In this document: in pieces, positions 19,932 to 31,033 of the stretch | Layout of the letters: the number at the start of each line of letters is the position of its first letter | Position numbering within the stretch: position 1 is the stretch's first letter | NCBI GenBank assembly: GCA_038087015.1 | Contig: JASBNA010000033.1 | Location: 186,001-250,000 of the forward strand | From: Cerrena zonata | Taxonomy: Eukaryota > Basidiomycota > Agaricomycetes > Polyporales > Cerrenaceae | Reading direction: 5' to 3' | Length of the DNA: 64,000 bases | Program-made: the position numbers and the translations under genes | Notes under the pieces: model-generated | The model's database searches: none | Told to the model about the DNA's origin: nothing | Seen by the model: only the letters and a program-made list of their open reading frames with translations

Positions 19932-21674
19932 TTAAAAGATCCATCCAAATATTTTTTCGTACCACCAAGCAGCATTTTTTGGTTTACCTTCAGCTTCCCA
20001 AATGGCATGTTCTTCAGCTTCTTTAGCAGCAAAGACTTCTTCTTCTGCTTCAATGACATCCAAATGAGTAACCAAATCTATTTCATGAGCTTTCCAAAAT
20101 TTAGTTTTATAGATAATTTTATGAATTAAGAAAGTAAGAACGAAAACTGGTAAAATGATATAACCAGTGATAAAACCTTTATAATCAAAGGTATCACCTA
20201 AAAATGCGGTAAAGTTTTTAATTAAAATGATAATTGTACAGACTGTTATAGCACCATAAGATAAATAAGGTTGTAATGGAGCAGTGTAAGATAAAGAACT
20301 TCTAGGAATACCTTGGGCTTTTAAAGCAGCCATAAATCTAATATGAATTAACAAAACACTAAACCAAGCAATTAAACCAGCCAAAGAAACAACGTTGACA
20401 AAATAACTGAAAACTTCAGCAGAACTTGAACTTAAACTCATAAAAGCTAAACAACAAAAGAGGAAACTTAATAAAATACCATAAATAGGAACCCCAATTT
20501 TATTAGTTTTAGCGAAAATTTTTGGAGCATAACCTTCAACAGCCAAACCATAAATTGTTCTTGAACAAATATACATATCTGAATTAGCAGCACTAAAGAC
20601 AAAAACTAAAATACAAGCATTAATGATATGATCTAAAATTTTAATTTTAGCGTTTTTAATTGCAATAACAAATGGAGAAGCACTTGCATCAGTTCCTGAA
20701 GCACCTAATAATAATTTATCTTTTGGATTAACACACATTCCTAAAAATAAAATTGAAAAAACATAGAAAAAGATAATACGATATAATGTTAATTTAATTG
20801 CCTTTGGAATACTTTTCCTAGGACGAGCAGCTTCAGCAAAAACGATTACTGCTAATTCAGTCCCAGTGTAAGCGAAGACTGCTGTGACCAAAAGGGAAAC
20901 AAATGAAACAAATTTACCTTTACTACCATCAATGGTAAAGTTTTTAGCACTATTTGAATATTCAAGAAAAGCACCCGGATCTTGCCAGTATCTAAAACCT
21001 CTTCTATCGCCATCAGGACCTCCACCTAAAGCAATGATTAATAATAAGATAATAAGACCAGTACAAGTAACAACTTTGAAACAACTCAACCAAAATTCAA
21101 CCTGACCGAAAAGTTTAACCCCAAATAAATTAATTAATGTAATAACAACTAAAATAATTGTAATGAAAACCCCGGGACTTATTCGATCATTATTCCAAAA
21201 ATTTATAACTAAATAAAAAGAAGTTGCTTGATTTGGCGGGAGAATTAAATACTTAATTAAATAAACGTATCCAACTGCAACACCTAAAGATGATGAACAA
21301 TATCTTTTAGCATATGAAGTAAATCCACCTGGTAATACAATAAACGTTGCCACTTCTCCAATTGCAGTCATAACTGCATAAATCACTAATCCAATAAAAG
21401 TATAAGCAATAAACATTGAGCCTGCTCCTCCAGTCTTCAAACTTGTCCCAGTTGAAATAAGAAGACCAGTACCAATACTACCCCCAAGGGCAATCATACT
21501 AATTTCTCTTGATTTTAAATCTTTCTTCAATTGATGATCAGGATCAACATCATGGGAATATATTGGATTTGAACGAGCTACACTCAAGTTATATTCGTCA
21601 GTATGACGGGATACCACCGATTGTAAATCATTAACCAGTTTATTACCTGCAAAATTTTTTTCAAGATCCTTCAT
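19932..21674 (-). CDS. DIP5: Dip5-type dicarboxylic amino acid permease
   Basis: APC/YAT-family plasma-membrane permease, probably for glutamate and aspartate. The 580 residues start at ATG 21674. After a hydrophilic N-terminus comes the YAT signature LKSREISMIALGGSIGTGLL, then twelve predicted membrane segments. Dip5-specific blocks are present: GGGPDGDRRGFRYWQDPGAF, KGKFVSFVSLLV, ASPFVIAIKNAKI, ACILVFVFSAANSDMY and KNFTAFLGDTFDYKGFITGY. The ending WWYEKIFGWIF parallels the WFYEKFLGNIF-type Dip5 terminus, preceded by a Glu-rich helix. It has an unusually long (3.8 kb) upstream interval. Substrate is inferred from family likeness. Confidence 0.92.
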   Translation of the reverse strand: MKDLEKNFAGNKLVNDLQSVVSRHTDEYNLSVARSNPIYSHDVDPDHQLKKDLKSREISMIALGGSIGTGLLISTGTSLKTGGAGSMFIAYTFIGLVIYAVMTAIGEVATFIVLPGGFTSYAKRYCSSSLGVAVGYVYLIKYLILPPNQATSFYLVINFWNNDRISPGVFITIILVVITLINLFGVKLFGQVEFWLSCFKVVTCTGLIILLLIIALGGGPDGDRRGFRYWQDPGAFLEYSNSAKNFTIDGSKGKFVSFVSLLVTAVFAYTGTELAVIVFAEAARPRKSIPKAIKLTLYRIIFFYVFSILFLGMCVNPKDKLLLGASGTDASASPFVIAIKNAKIKILDHIINACILVFVFSAANSDMYICSRTIYGLAVEGYAPKIFAKTNKIGVPIYGILLSFLFCCLAFMSLSSSSAEVFSYFVNVVSLAGLIAWFSVLLIHIRFMAALKAQGIPRSSLSYTAPLQPYLSYGAITVCTIIILIKNFTAFLGDTFDYKGFITGYIILPVFVLTFLIHKIIYKTKFWKAHEIDLVTHLDVIEAEEEVFAAKEAEEHAIWEAEGKPKNAAWWYEKIFGWIF

Positions 21675-24600
21675 TTTCAGAATAAACTAATATTTTCCTA
21701 CTTCAATTAAAGAAATAAAGAGGAAAATTGACATATTATAAATCTACTACAGCTTTGACTCAACCCCACTACTACATCATCTCATTAATATTACATTGTT
21801 TTTCGCCTTACAAGGTGTTTGTTATTTCTGTTTTCACAGCCAAACAAAGCAAAGAAAAAAAAAAAAAAAAAAAAAAAAGCGTTCTCCAAAGCAAAAAAAA
21901 ATCTCCCCGGAGCTTTAGATACGAATCTCATCGCACATTCAGTTCGGCCCAGTACTTACTCTCAGCCGTTTTGGGTCTAAGCTAGTGCCTTCTACAGCCG
22001 AATAGTTCGTCTGCTTTCGGATGTATCTCTATGGCCAGCAAGAAGAGTACGCTGTTAGCTCCCGAAATAAGTGTTTTGTGGTTTTTTTTCCCATATATCT
22101 GTGGTCGTAATACTATCCCTAAGAATAACCAGCTTCAAAGGCTCATGAACAGTTTCTTTGTTGAATATCTTTATCAGTTTGATAACGTTGCTCCTAGCCA
22201 AATCAAATTGAAACTAGCGTAAAATTTTTCTTGGTGGTGGAGCCTAGTGAACGGCGTCTTTAAGTGAAGGAACTCAGATTCCGTCATTAGGCAACTTTCC
22301 GTTTTTGGACCGGTAATTTATTTCCATCTGGTGTTTGGATGTGGTGGTGGTGGAACCACGCAAAACCACTTTATTTGCAATCTATAGTTGTTTTCCTTCG
22401 TTTCTTCGACAACTAATGACAACCATCTTAGTAAAACAATTTATGGTATATATCCAAGGGGGGGAACTAGTCCTAGTAAGATATTTAACGCATACCTTGT
22501 ATTGTATTCAAGGTACTTGCATACCATGCTATAAGTAATGGTGTCATTACTAAAACGTAGCTGAGTTAGATACCAATCGAATGTAGCGAGAATAGGACAT
22601 CTGTATAAAACAATAATTCACCCGACCACGTAAAATAGAAGCAGGCTTCTTGTTTGTTTAGTCAATTACTGCGAAAATTCAGAATTCGCAACCTTCCAAC
22701 AAGTATAGAAAGATCCTGGTGGGTAAAACTCAGGCCCAACCGCTGCCATACCCATCAATGAGAATGATACTCACTTAAATCGTTTTTTAAAGGGTTCTTC
22801 TTTTCATCCCGACTCATGACGAAACTGGCACAGTTCAATAAAAACTTGTAAACATCTTGCTGCCAACGAAACTGGCACAGTTCAATCAAAACTTGTAAAC
22901 ATCTTTCTTCAACCAGAATGTGAGCTGTATTTCAGTAGATCAATCTGTAATTGGGAGGCTTCTTGTTTCTTTGATTGCCAGGTATGCTGTCAGTCTCTAA
23001 ATACGCATAACGAAAACATTTTTGCTTACGCTCGAATCAGTTGCCTTTTTAACTGGATGAGTACAGCTCTGGTTCTGTTGTTGAATATGGTTTTGCTTAT
23101 GGGAATCCATTTCTACAAATATTGTTGTAGTATCATCTGACAAAACGTCCTAAAGAAGTGATTTTTCAGTTTAGACCAATGAAGTCACATTCCCACGTTG
23201 TTGAATTGATTCCTTATAAAGTGCATTTACCAAGAATGTGCCTTGGACGTACCGGTAGGTGGATATAGGTGGAAACCAGTGAAGCTACCATTGGCAACTC
23301 AGAGTCAAGGGGTTTGTTCTTGTAAACTTTTAACTTTTCTTTGAGTTTAATTCCAGAAAAAAAGTGTTGGTTTCACTACCAGACAGGCAGTTTAGCCCTC
23401 TAGAAAGGGAATCCAAAAACAAATGACCTTAAATGTTTCTAAATAAGTCCCATGTCCAGTTAAGAAAAACCTACTTAGCCTCAGAACTGTGGAACTAGAA
23501 GGGTCGGTTTTAGATATTCACTTGCATAGATGGTCTTTATTTAGTAAACTGAAAACGATTGTTTCAAAACTAGAATCAATCGCAGCCTGACGTAAATAGT
23601 CGGTTACGGATGTTTCCTGTCTAAAGGTCTGGAACCATCAGATGTAATGTAGTGTAGGTTGTGGATCAAAGCCACGACCACAGGTCCATAACAAACCCCG
23701 GTTTACCAGAAGGTTTTTTTTTAGATCGCTCTGTTATTTGGGAGGTTTCGGATGACGGTTTTCGGTGCAACCAATGGGGTCGACCGGCCGGTCCCCCAAT
23801 AGGTTCCAATTTTGTTTCAATTTCTTTGGGATCCGGAGCTCCATGGAAGTTTGCTCTGGGTCAATAGCGGTCTGACAAGGCACAAATTCAAAAAGCAATA
23901 GGTGACTTAGTCAGTAAATTAGCGAAGGAGCCCGCAATTGCAACTGAGTCCGGTGCCCAATCCAGGTGATTAGTGTTTCAATGGGCCCATTATCCAGAGA
24001 GCAATATCTCTTTACAAGAATTAAAAGTTAAGATTTAAACTTTTTAAATAGCGGTGTGTATAGAAGAAATGTTGGATTTTTGATAAATCTTCAGTTTTTC
24101 CCCTTGAAAGTGGTCCGAAGAAGAATTGGATCATGGAGTGTTTTTTGGCTTGGGTAAATGCTGTATTAGAGATTGCTATTGGTAATTCTGGATAACTTTC
24201 AGGTGTAAATCCAAAAATAAAAGGGGAAAAAAAAAAAATACATAAAACTTCTCAACAATGCATTACCAGAAAGGAAGAAAATCTGGGGTAATCCTGATAA
24301 TTGAGGTCAGAATCAATACATGAATATTTTTGATTTTATTCAACTCCAGTTTACTTCCGACTTCGAATATGCAATTCGAAGCAGGTCTTTTTAAGATGAA
24401 GAACCAAACAAATAAAAAGAAAAAGAAAGACTAAAGGGGTTTTAAGAGTATATAGGAGAGTGCGTTCACCAACCAAACCCATTGAGTATATGTGAAATGG
24501 TGCGACCTTGGTTGCAAAAGTAATTCAAATTTTACTTGAATGACTAGTGGATTTCTTTGCTTATCCTATGATGGTAATATGGCTAATTTCAAGTCATTCT

Positions 24601-25464
24601 GATTAGAGAGGCTACTCAATCAATTGAGGTATTTATCATTTCATTTGATAAGATACGATTCATCAACTTGTTCGATACTGTTGACCAATTATAATAAATA
24701 CCGCACACACACAAAATGGAGACGATAGCTTAAAGTGAGGGAAATATTGTCAGTTTAGACACCAATTTGTTATTTTTAATTGTCAATTAATTGACTTACG
24801 ACTCTCCTGCTCTATCAAATGAGCATTGTAGTTGGGTACGGTTTTTTCGGTGGGTGTGATTTTTGTTGTTTTCCTTCTGTTTTTCTCTTTTCTGTTTTCT
24901 ACTTTTCGTTTTATTTTTTGTTTCAGTTTCACAACCTACCGAGCACATTTGAATGATCTCAAGCCAAAAGTCAATTCAATAAATAATCACATTCCTCAGT
25001 ACAATGGGAAAAGATTGGGGTAAAAGCTGTTTTGTGCTGGTTGTCTCAAGCCTCATTCCTCGTGGTGGGAAAAATTCGCACGTAAAAATTTTCAAGTATT
25101 CAAGTAGTAGATCAAGTGAAACAATACTTATCTTACAAGTCAAAATTAACAAAACTATTATAATATTCAATTATATTGTATTAAAAAAAAAAGAAAAAGA
25201 AAAAAAAAGTAAAAAAGAATTAAAAACTTATTTTTTTTTGTATTTTATTAGGCAAACAAAGACCTTCTATTAAACCGATTATATAAAAGTAGTAGTAGTA
25301 GTAGTAAAAAAAAATAATAATAAACCCAAAAATATAAAACCCATAATGATAAAAAGATAAAAAATGACTATTACTTCATGACTATGTTTCGTAAGAATAA
25401 AATAATAATAATAATAAAGAGTAAAGAATTCTAGTTATGTTCTTCAACAGACTTTCTTGAACCC
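21675..25464. other. 3.8-kb non-coding interval upstream of DIP5
   Basis: No credible gene. The longest open frames (23661-23867; 22031-22222) are under 70 codons without family likeness, and the first lacks an ATG. It looks less AT-rich by eye than other spacers. It contains a 47-bp tandem duplication, a poly(A) tract (about 21847-21879), and a perfect GTCAATTAATTGAC palindrome at 24782-24795. Could be a long regulatory promoter or unannotated ncRNA. Confidence 0.55.
22819..22907 (+). repeat. Tandem duplication, 47-bp unit, two copies
   Basis: ACGAAACTGGCACAGTTCAA followed by (T/TC)AAAACTTGTAAACATCTT occurs at 22819 and again at 22866, with about one mismatch over 40 bases. Looks recent. 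Confidence 0.88.
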
Positions 25465-25920
25465 TCATAAACACGCAGTCAACCATTTTCTGTAGTTATG
25501 AGAAGTAGAAGGTAAATGATCAGCGATATTAGTAGAAGAGGTAGCATTTGAATACTGACTAACCAGGTAATTCAAGTCAAAGTAATTGACATCGCTAGAA
25601 TCTTCATGTTGATAATTCTTAGAGGATAAAAGTAATGGGGAATCATTCACGTTATTGGCAGTGGCATAGTTATTATTATAGTGTTGGTATAAAGAAGGAG
25701 TCAACAAGGGAGAAACCATATCATTCACTTCATCATTATAATCGAGACTTTGTTCTTGGTGATGATGATGATGATGACTGTGGTGGGATTGATCTATTAT
25801 AGATGATGATTGTTGTTCGTCAATGGCTTTACAAGATTCAGAACAGTAGATAGAATTGGTGGGACATAATTTATCACAAGCTATGCAATAATTATTGAAA
25901 GCAAAATCAGTATCAGACAT
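25465..25920 (-). CDS. Ecl1-family (life-span regulatory factor) small protein
   Basis: Ecl1-type proteins are small nuclear/cytoplasmic stress and life-span regulators with a short Cys cluster. The 151-residue frame from ATG 25920 has the signature near its start: YCIACDKLCP, then SIYCSESCK, giving CxxC...CxxxC (C12, C15, C26, C30) with an extra C19. A His-rich run (about residues 46-54) and Ser/Asn-rich sequence follow, and NYRKWL lies just before the end, as in budding-yeast members such as YGR146C. It stands alone in the gene-poor stretch with 5.1 kb of upstream DNA. Family assignment is moderate because the motif is short. Confidence 0.7.
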   Translation of the reverse strand: MSDTDFAFNNYCIACDKLCPTNSIYCSESCKAIDEQQSSSIIDQSHHSHHHHHHQEQSLDYNDEVNDMVSPLLTPSLYQHYNNNYATANNVNDSPLLLSSKNYQHEDSSDVNYFDLNYLVSQYSNATSSTNIADHLPSTSHNYRKWLTACL

Positions 25921-26266
25921 TGTTAATGTGTATATTAGTGAAATGCAAATTACTAGTGGAAAAAAATTGCAGCTAGTAGTAGTGGTTGTAGTAGTAGTAA
26001 AACTTGTTGAAATTAATGCAGTGGCAGTATAAGAAGTGATTCAAATACTTGATATCAAAGATATTATGATTTATAAAAATGTAATAATGAAATAATAAAA
26101 GATGAAAGACAAATGAAAATTTTTGGGAGGAAGCCAGGGTTTATTTATATAGAACTTTGCAAAAATGAGTAACTAAAAATTTTTACTGCTATTTCTTTAC
26201 ACTGCAGATACTAAATTCCTAACAAAACGAAAAAAAAAAAAAAAAAATAAAAAATAAAAAAACACA

Positions 26267-26289
26267 ACTGTGGTGGTGGTGGTGGTGGT
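26267..26289 (+). repeat. GTG trinucleotide repeat
   Basis: About seven GTG units downstream of a poly(A) tract, about 350 bp upstream of the Ecl1-like start. Confidence 0.85.
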
Positions 26290-26516
26290 TACTCACAATG
26301 TTGCTCCTACTAAAAGTAGCCTGTTCCAGTTTTGCACAGGTGCATGACGCATCGAGGTGAGTAATCGCTGGCTCTTTGTAATCAGGATTGATTTCGGTCA
26401 ATGCCTCGATTGGTTATGGTAGCCGCGAAGGACAAGGAAGTGTGGGATCCCCGTCACTTCCGAGGGTGGGTCCACTTGAGAAAGGTGTGGTGGTGGTGGG
26501 CCCAACCGCGAGCTTG

Positions 26517-26522
26517 CACGTG
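26517..26522. promoter_or_regulatory. CACGTG site in a GC-rich patch
   Basis: On the minus strand it reads GTCACGTGC, matching the Cbf1/CDEI consensus RTCACRTG. About 600 bp upstream of the Ecl1-like gene. No CDEIII-like partner is seen, so a point centromere is not supported. Confidence 0.35.
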
Positions 26523-28242
26523 ACACGCGCTGATAATCTTTTTCCCTACACGTGTAAGCGTACAATGTGGATTCCCCGGTTCGCAATATTTAGTAGCCTC
26601 GTGCCAGTGGTTGGCGGAATAGGTTTTTGCTACTGTGGATCTCCGATTTTTGTTTATTTTTGTTTGAAAAATTGTATGGGAAATTGTAAGAGAAGAAAAA
26701 TTTTATGGCCCCCCCCTCCGATGTTGGGTTTAGTGGGAGTGGGAATTTGGGCCCTCAGGATCGACGCCTTCAGAGTAACCAGTAAACCCCACTAGTATTT
26801 CAAGCTCGATTAATTTAAGTATCGTAATGAAAAGTAGTAACGAGATATAGCTACCTCGTTTACCACCCACGATGGGGAGAATCTCGTTCGATTAGTGTTA
26901 TTGCAGTAATTAAAAAAAAATTCGCTTTCTCGCTGATGAGATGAGACAGCGTGGGCGCTAATTTTGCAATAATTCCTCGAAGCTCTCCAACCTTTCAATT
27001 CAGTTTTGAAAGAGTTTGTATAAACCGTTTGCTTTTTCCACGTTGCTATAAGATACCTTGTGTAGCGAGATAATTTAATTAGGGCTGTTCTTGTCAGTTC
27101 TTAAGTCGCTTTTTTTTTTGTTTACTGACTTGGTGATGTTCGTGTTGATTATTTAACACAAACTTTTCATCCCGCTTAACCTTGAAGAGTATCAACTAGT
27201 AAAGAACAGATAGCCTTTTTACATGGCTTCGAGAATTGAGTCTAGAGAATTTGATCTAGACCGTTGATTCTCGACAAAATGACTGCCTAGGTAACAACAA
27301 CCCAGGCTATCAACAAGCAATTAAAATGAATTAAAAACCTGGTCTATCAAAAAAATAGGGCCTACAGCTAAATAGTTAAGCAAAATAAAAAGTAAAAATA
27401 AATAGTAAAAATAAATAGTAAAAATAAAAAAGGGCTTATGGGAGAGTTTAGATCCAGGCCGGGGACTGAACAGCCTTCCCACGCTCCCTCCCACGCACGT
27501 ACCCTCACTCATTTCTACAGAAGATCAGGCACCGGACGCTGGAAATTACTTGAACTTGCGCACATTCTGTTGGTTTTGCCAGGGTCGCTGGGCCCACCGT
27601 GGAAAAAACTGCTGTCAAATTTTTAGCGAGAACTAAAAAACCATCGGTGCGAATGGTAATTTGAGAACAAAATTTGTCAAAGTGAAAAATTTTCACTTTT
27701 GATCTGATTTTCCAAAGCTTCATTGCCCACGTCTAGAACTACTCAATTGAAGCCATGTTCTGTTTTGTTATGTTCTATCATGTTTGGTTCTGCTATGATA
27801 TGGGCTGTTATTTTAGTCGGATTGACAGATCACATGATCGGCGTATCCACCGCGGGCAGTAGATCAGCTCATTAACCTCCCGAAAAAGGAAAAGGATTAC
27901 CATAGCGGTTCCGGTTCCCAAAAAAAAAAAAAAAAAAGAGCCATACACCAGTATTAAAGAAAAACAAAGAAAAAGTAAAAGAGCTCTCTATAGAACCAAC
28001 AGATTTATGATTTTCCTCACACCACGCGCAAACTTCCAAGCATTAATAGACAATTATTGCCCTAACTTAATCTATAATTATTAGCGAATAATCTTAAGTT
28101 GGGTAAGAATTGACTTTCAGGATTTTAGACAAATATTTATGACTTAAAGGCACAAAAAAAGGTCGAAAAAAAATTTTTCACTTCTGAAACAATTACTCCA
28201 CTCTCAAATTTGTAGTGTAATGAAAAGCTAGATGATAATCCT

Positions 28243-28296
28243 GTAAAAATGCTGTAATAATGTAATGCTGTAATGCTGTAACAAAGCTGTAATGAT
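28243..28296 (+). repeat. ATGCTGTAA/AATGTA short tandem repeats
   Basis: Five or so degenerate copies of (A)TGCTGTAA within the ORF-free interval. Confidence 0.75.
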
Positions 28297-30465
28297 CGAG
28301 TGAGAGGGGAGAATACTTCGGTCTGGGTAAAAACAAAGGTCTTTGGATCAATTTTTCAATAAGTTAATTTAATTGACTCCACTCCCAACTTGAGTGATTA
28401 CCGACCTCGAAGACCTTTGAATGGCCCCCGCTACACCAATAAACTAAATCCTCCAATCTCTTACAAGAATTGGGGTATTCCCCCCATCGTAACCCCACCA
28501 ATTAAGCGATAGAGCCCACTAGCATCTGGCATCAATTTCCCACTTTTTACCAAACAAAGTTGAACAGCCAGACAAGACAGTGCCAGAACAATAGAAAATC
28601 TCCATGTTTTCAGAAAGAAAAAAAAAAATAAAATACAAAAAAGAAAGATACAATCCCAATTCTGGATCAAAAATAAAAGACCCTTTCTTTCCTGAACCAT
28701 TCTGCTCTGTGAGTTGCTGCTTTGAAACCAACAGTACCGACCATGGATTTGCGACCGGAAGTCACACGAGCCGCACACAAAACTTTGTCCTGTTAATGAA
28801 GAGTTTCGCGGAGATGAAAACTTTATCTGATCCGAAACATCGTTATATTACTCACAGAGAACGAAAAAAAAAAAAAAAAAAAAAAAAAACCGTGTAATTA
28901 TGACTCCTCTCTATTGCGTAACACGGAACTATGGAATCCTCTTATCTCGATAACCACTATTAATGAGTCAATTATTGCGACATCCTGGGTTAGCGATGAG
29001 CAGTATTGAGTGATTGTGAAACCAAGCTAGACTTCCATTTCTTCCAGTAAACAAACCTTATCTTGTTTCCCATGATACTGCGAGGCGAGTCTGGTTTACA
29101 TAGTAACTTCTAAGGTACCTCAGTAACCCACGCATTTCTAGAAGTTTCTGGCTTGATCTAATATGAAAAATTTTTCTTCTATTTGTTTTTGTTATTTTTG
29201 GAGAAGCTTTTTTTTTGGTTTTTTTTTTTGTTTGTATTGTTGCCCTCATCTCTTAAAATTCATCGCGCTTGCCTGTTTCACAGGGATCGCAGTTTTTTAC
29301 TCAAACAAGCCAGTGTTCTCTCCGTTCTATTCTAGGGTGAATCATGTTTAACGCTCCTCTGGTTATTCTAAGTATGAGCTCATCATATGCTCAATGTTAA
29401 TGTCAACAGTATTACATTGCTTCTTTAATATTGTTTCTGAGACAAAATTGCTCGTGTTTCCTGTAAATGATTGCGAAAAGTTGGTAAAAACGGAATACAA
29501 CTTGCCTTGACTCGAGTCCTCTTTGGGAATATGCTTAACAAAGAGGAGACAAAAAAAATTTTCACATTGTTGGCAGCCTTCCTCTCGTTGGTTGTCTTTC
29601 CTTCACTTCGTCATAGCTTGTTGTTTTCACTACGTATTTCCAATCACTTTAAATTCTGAGACAATACAAATCATTAACAATTCATTTGTGAATTGACTTT
29701 AACAAGGAAAGTGGCTCTTGATTGTAAAAATACAATGCCCATGTGGCGGGTGGAGTTTCTGAGTATATGTCTCCTGAAATAAGAGGGCTTTACCTAACTG
29801 AAACAAAAAAAAAAGTTTTCCCTTGTTCTTCGTAGCAATATAGAAAAAAAAAATCACAATTGAAAATAGTGTATGGGGCACATTAAGAGGAGTAGATTTT
29901 AAGCGAGGTTATACCTGTATTCCAACCAGGTTTTAAAGTTTCTTTGTGGTCAATTACATTAGCTTGTAAGTAATGGGCCGGTACAGGGGGACTTAACGGT
30001 ATTCTTCTTTGAGCATTGCACCAATCCCTTTGAAGTACTGAAAAAAATCTTTCAGGCTTTTCCGATTCAACTTTGTATTCGCATTCAATTCAATTGTTAG
30101 AGTTATATGAATTTTTGTAAACCGTTTAGCACTAGGTAACCCTAATCTGTATGAAGAAATAAAGGATGACGATGCCCGAGGCATGGATCCCGCCGTTGCT
30201 ACAATTATTGACTCCGAATAATTTATCATTTTATGTCATTTCATATGTTTTTTTTTTTTTTTTTTTTTCTTTTCGCAACGGCTGTTTGTTTTTGTCTCAG
30301 ATTTTTGATAAATCTCCTGTGCAACACACGATGTGGCCAATTAACCTTTAACTGTATTTCTGTAATTCAATGATCCGTCGTTTATGTTTAGAGAATTTTG
30401 TAGAAGTAGTCGATGAGCTGGTGGTGCTTTAAACAGTGCCCACTGCTTTGCTGGTGGATAGGAAT

Positions 30466-30518
30466 CGATTTTGGTGATTTTTCGCCAAAATCGGTGCAAT
30501 ACGTCATTAAAAAATGAC
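30466..30518. other. Two adjacent hairpin-forming inverted repeats
   Basis: First: 30466-30493, a 12-bp stem with one G-T mismatch (wobble in RNA) and a TTTT loop; the arms begin CGATTTTGG and end CCAAAATCG. Second: 30503-30518, GTCATT-aaaa-AATGAC, a perfect 6-bp stem. Neither ends a recognised gene. Confidence 0.7.
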
Positions 30519-31033
30519 AATTTTGTAAAATTTGTTAATTTTTTTGAGAAAATCGATTTTTTGGCAAAAAATAATATTTTTTCGGTATAATTATTTAACT
30601 ACGTCACTATCATTATAAATGATTTACAATTACTAATGAATTCCTGTTACTTCATATTAGATTGCGGTGGGAGTGACAGCTGACTTCTTCAAAAGCTTTC
30701 AGTTATGGATTGTGCTCGTATAGTTAATGATTTCTATTTATTGTCATTTACAGCACCCACACGCCTATTACGAGTCGTCCTCAGACCAACTGGACAGCTG
30801 GATCTTGGGCAATACCCGAACTGGCTACAATGATGAAAGACGAAGAGGTGTTTACACTGTAGTATCAAATGTTTAGGCTTGTAGTTTCTAAGTTTAGGAA
30901 TACGCACGCAGGAAAACGTTTAATTATTGTTTTATTCGTGGGTTTTTACCCATTAAGCATAGATACACTCTTCATCTGTATAAGTTATCCTCGTAACAAT
31001 CGTATATTAGTTGACGATAAAGTTAAATATAAT

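Larger units (their letters stand above)
25921..31033. other. 5.1-kb ORF-free interval
   Basis: Largest gap in the window. All open frames are short, mostly without ATG, and lie on poly(A/T) or GTG runs. Visible structure: GTG repeat (26267-26289), a GC-rich patch with CACGTG (26430-26560), AAAATAAATAGT repeats (27380-27430), ATGCTGTA repeats (28243-28296), two or more hairpins (27229-27274; 30466-30518) and poly(A/T) tracts. Candidates: a very long promoter for the Ecl1-like gene, a regional centromere, or ncRNA. Confidence 0.55.

Noticed and set aside
22031..22222. 63-codon open frame with a true ATG
   Set aside because: Short, no recognised domain, within a long non-coding spacer; chance expectation.
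23661..23867. 68-codon open frame with Gly/Pro-rich sequence
   Set aside because: Starts with GTG, no ATG, and no known domain; could be a relic but cannot be supported.
26517..26522. Point-centromere CDEI element
   Set aside because: CACGTG alone is common; no CDEII/CDEIII arrangement was seen and CTG-clade centromeres are not of that type.
26388..26795. 135-codon open frame in the ORF-free interval
   Set aside because: Begins at a TTG, no ATG, composition follows GC-rich and GTG repeats, no family likeness.
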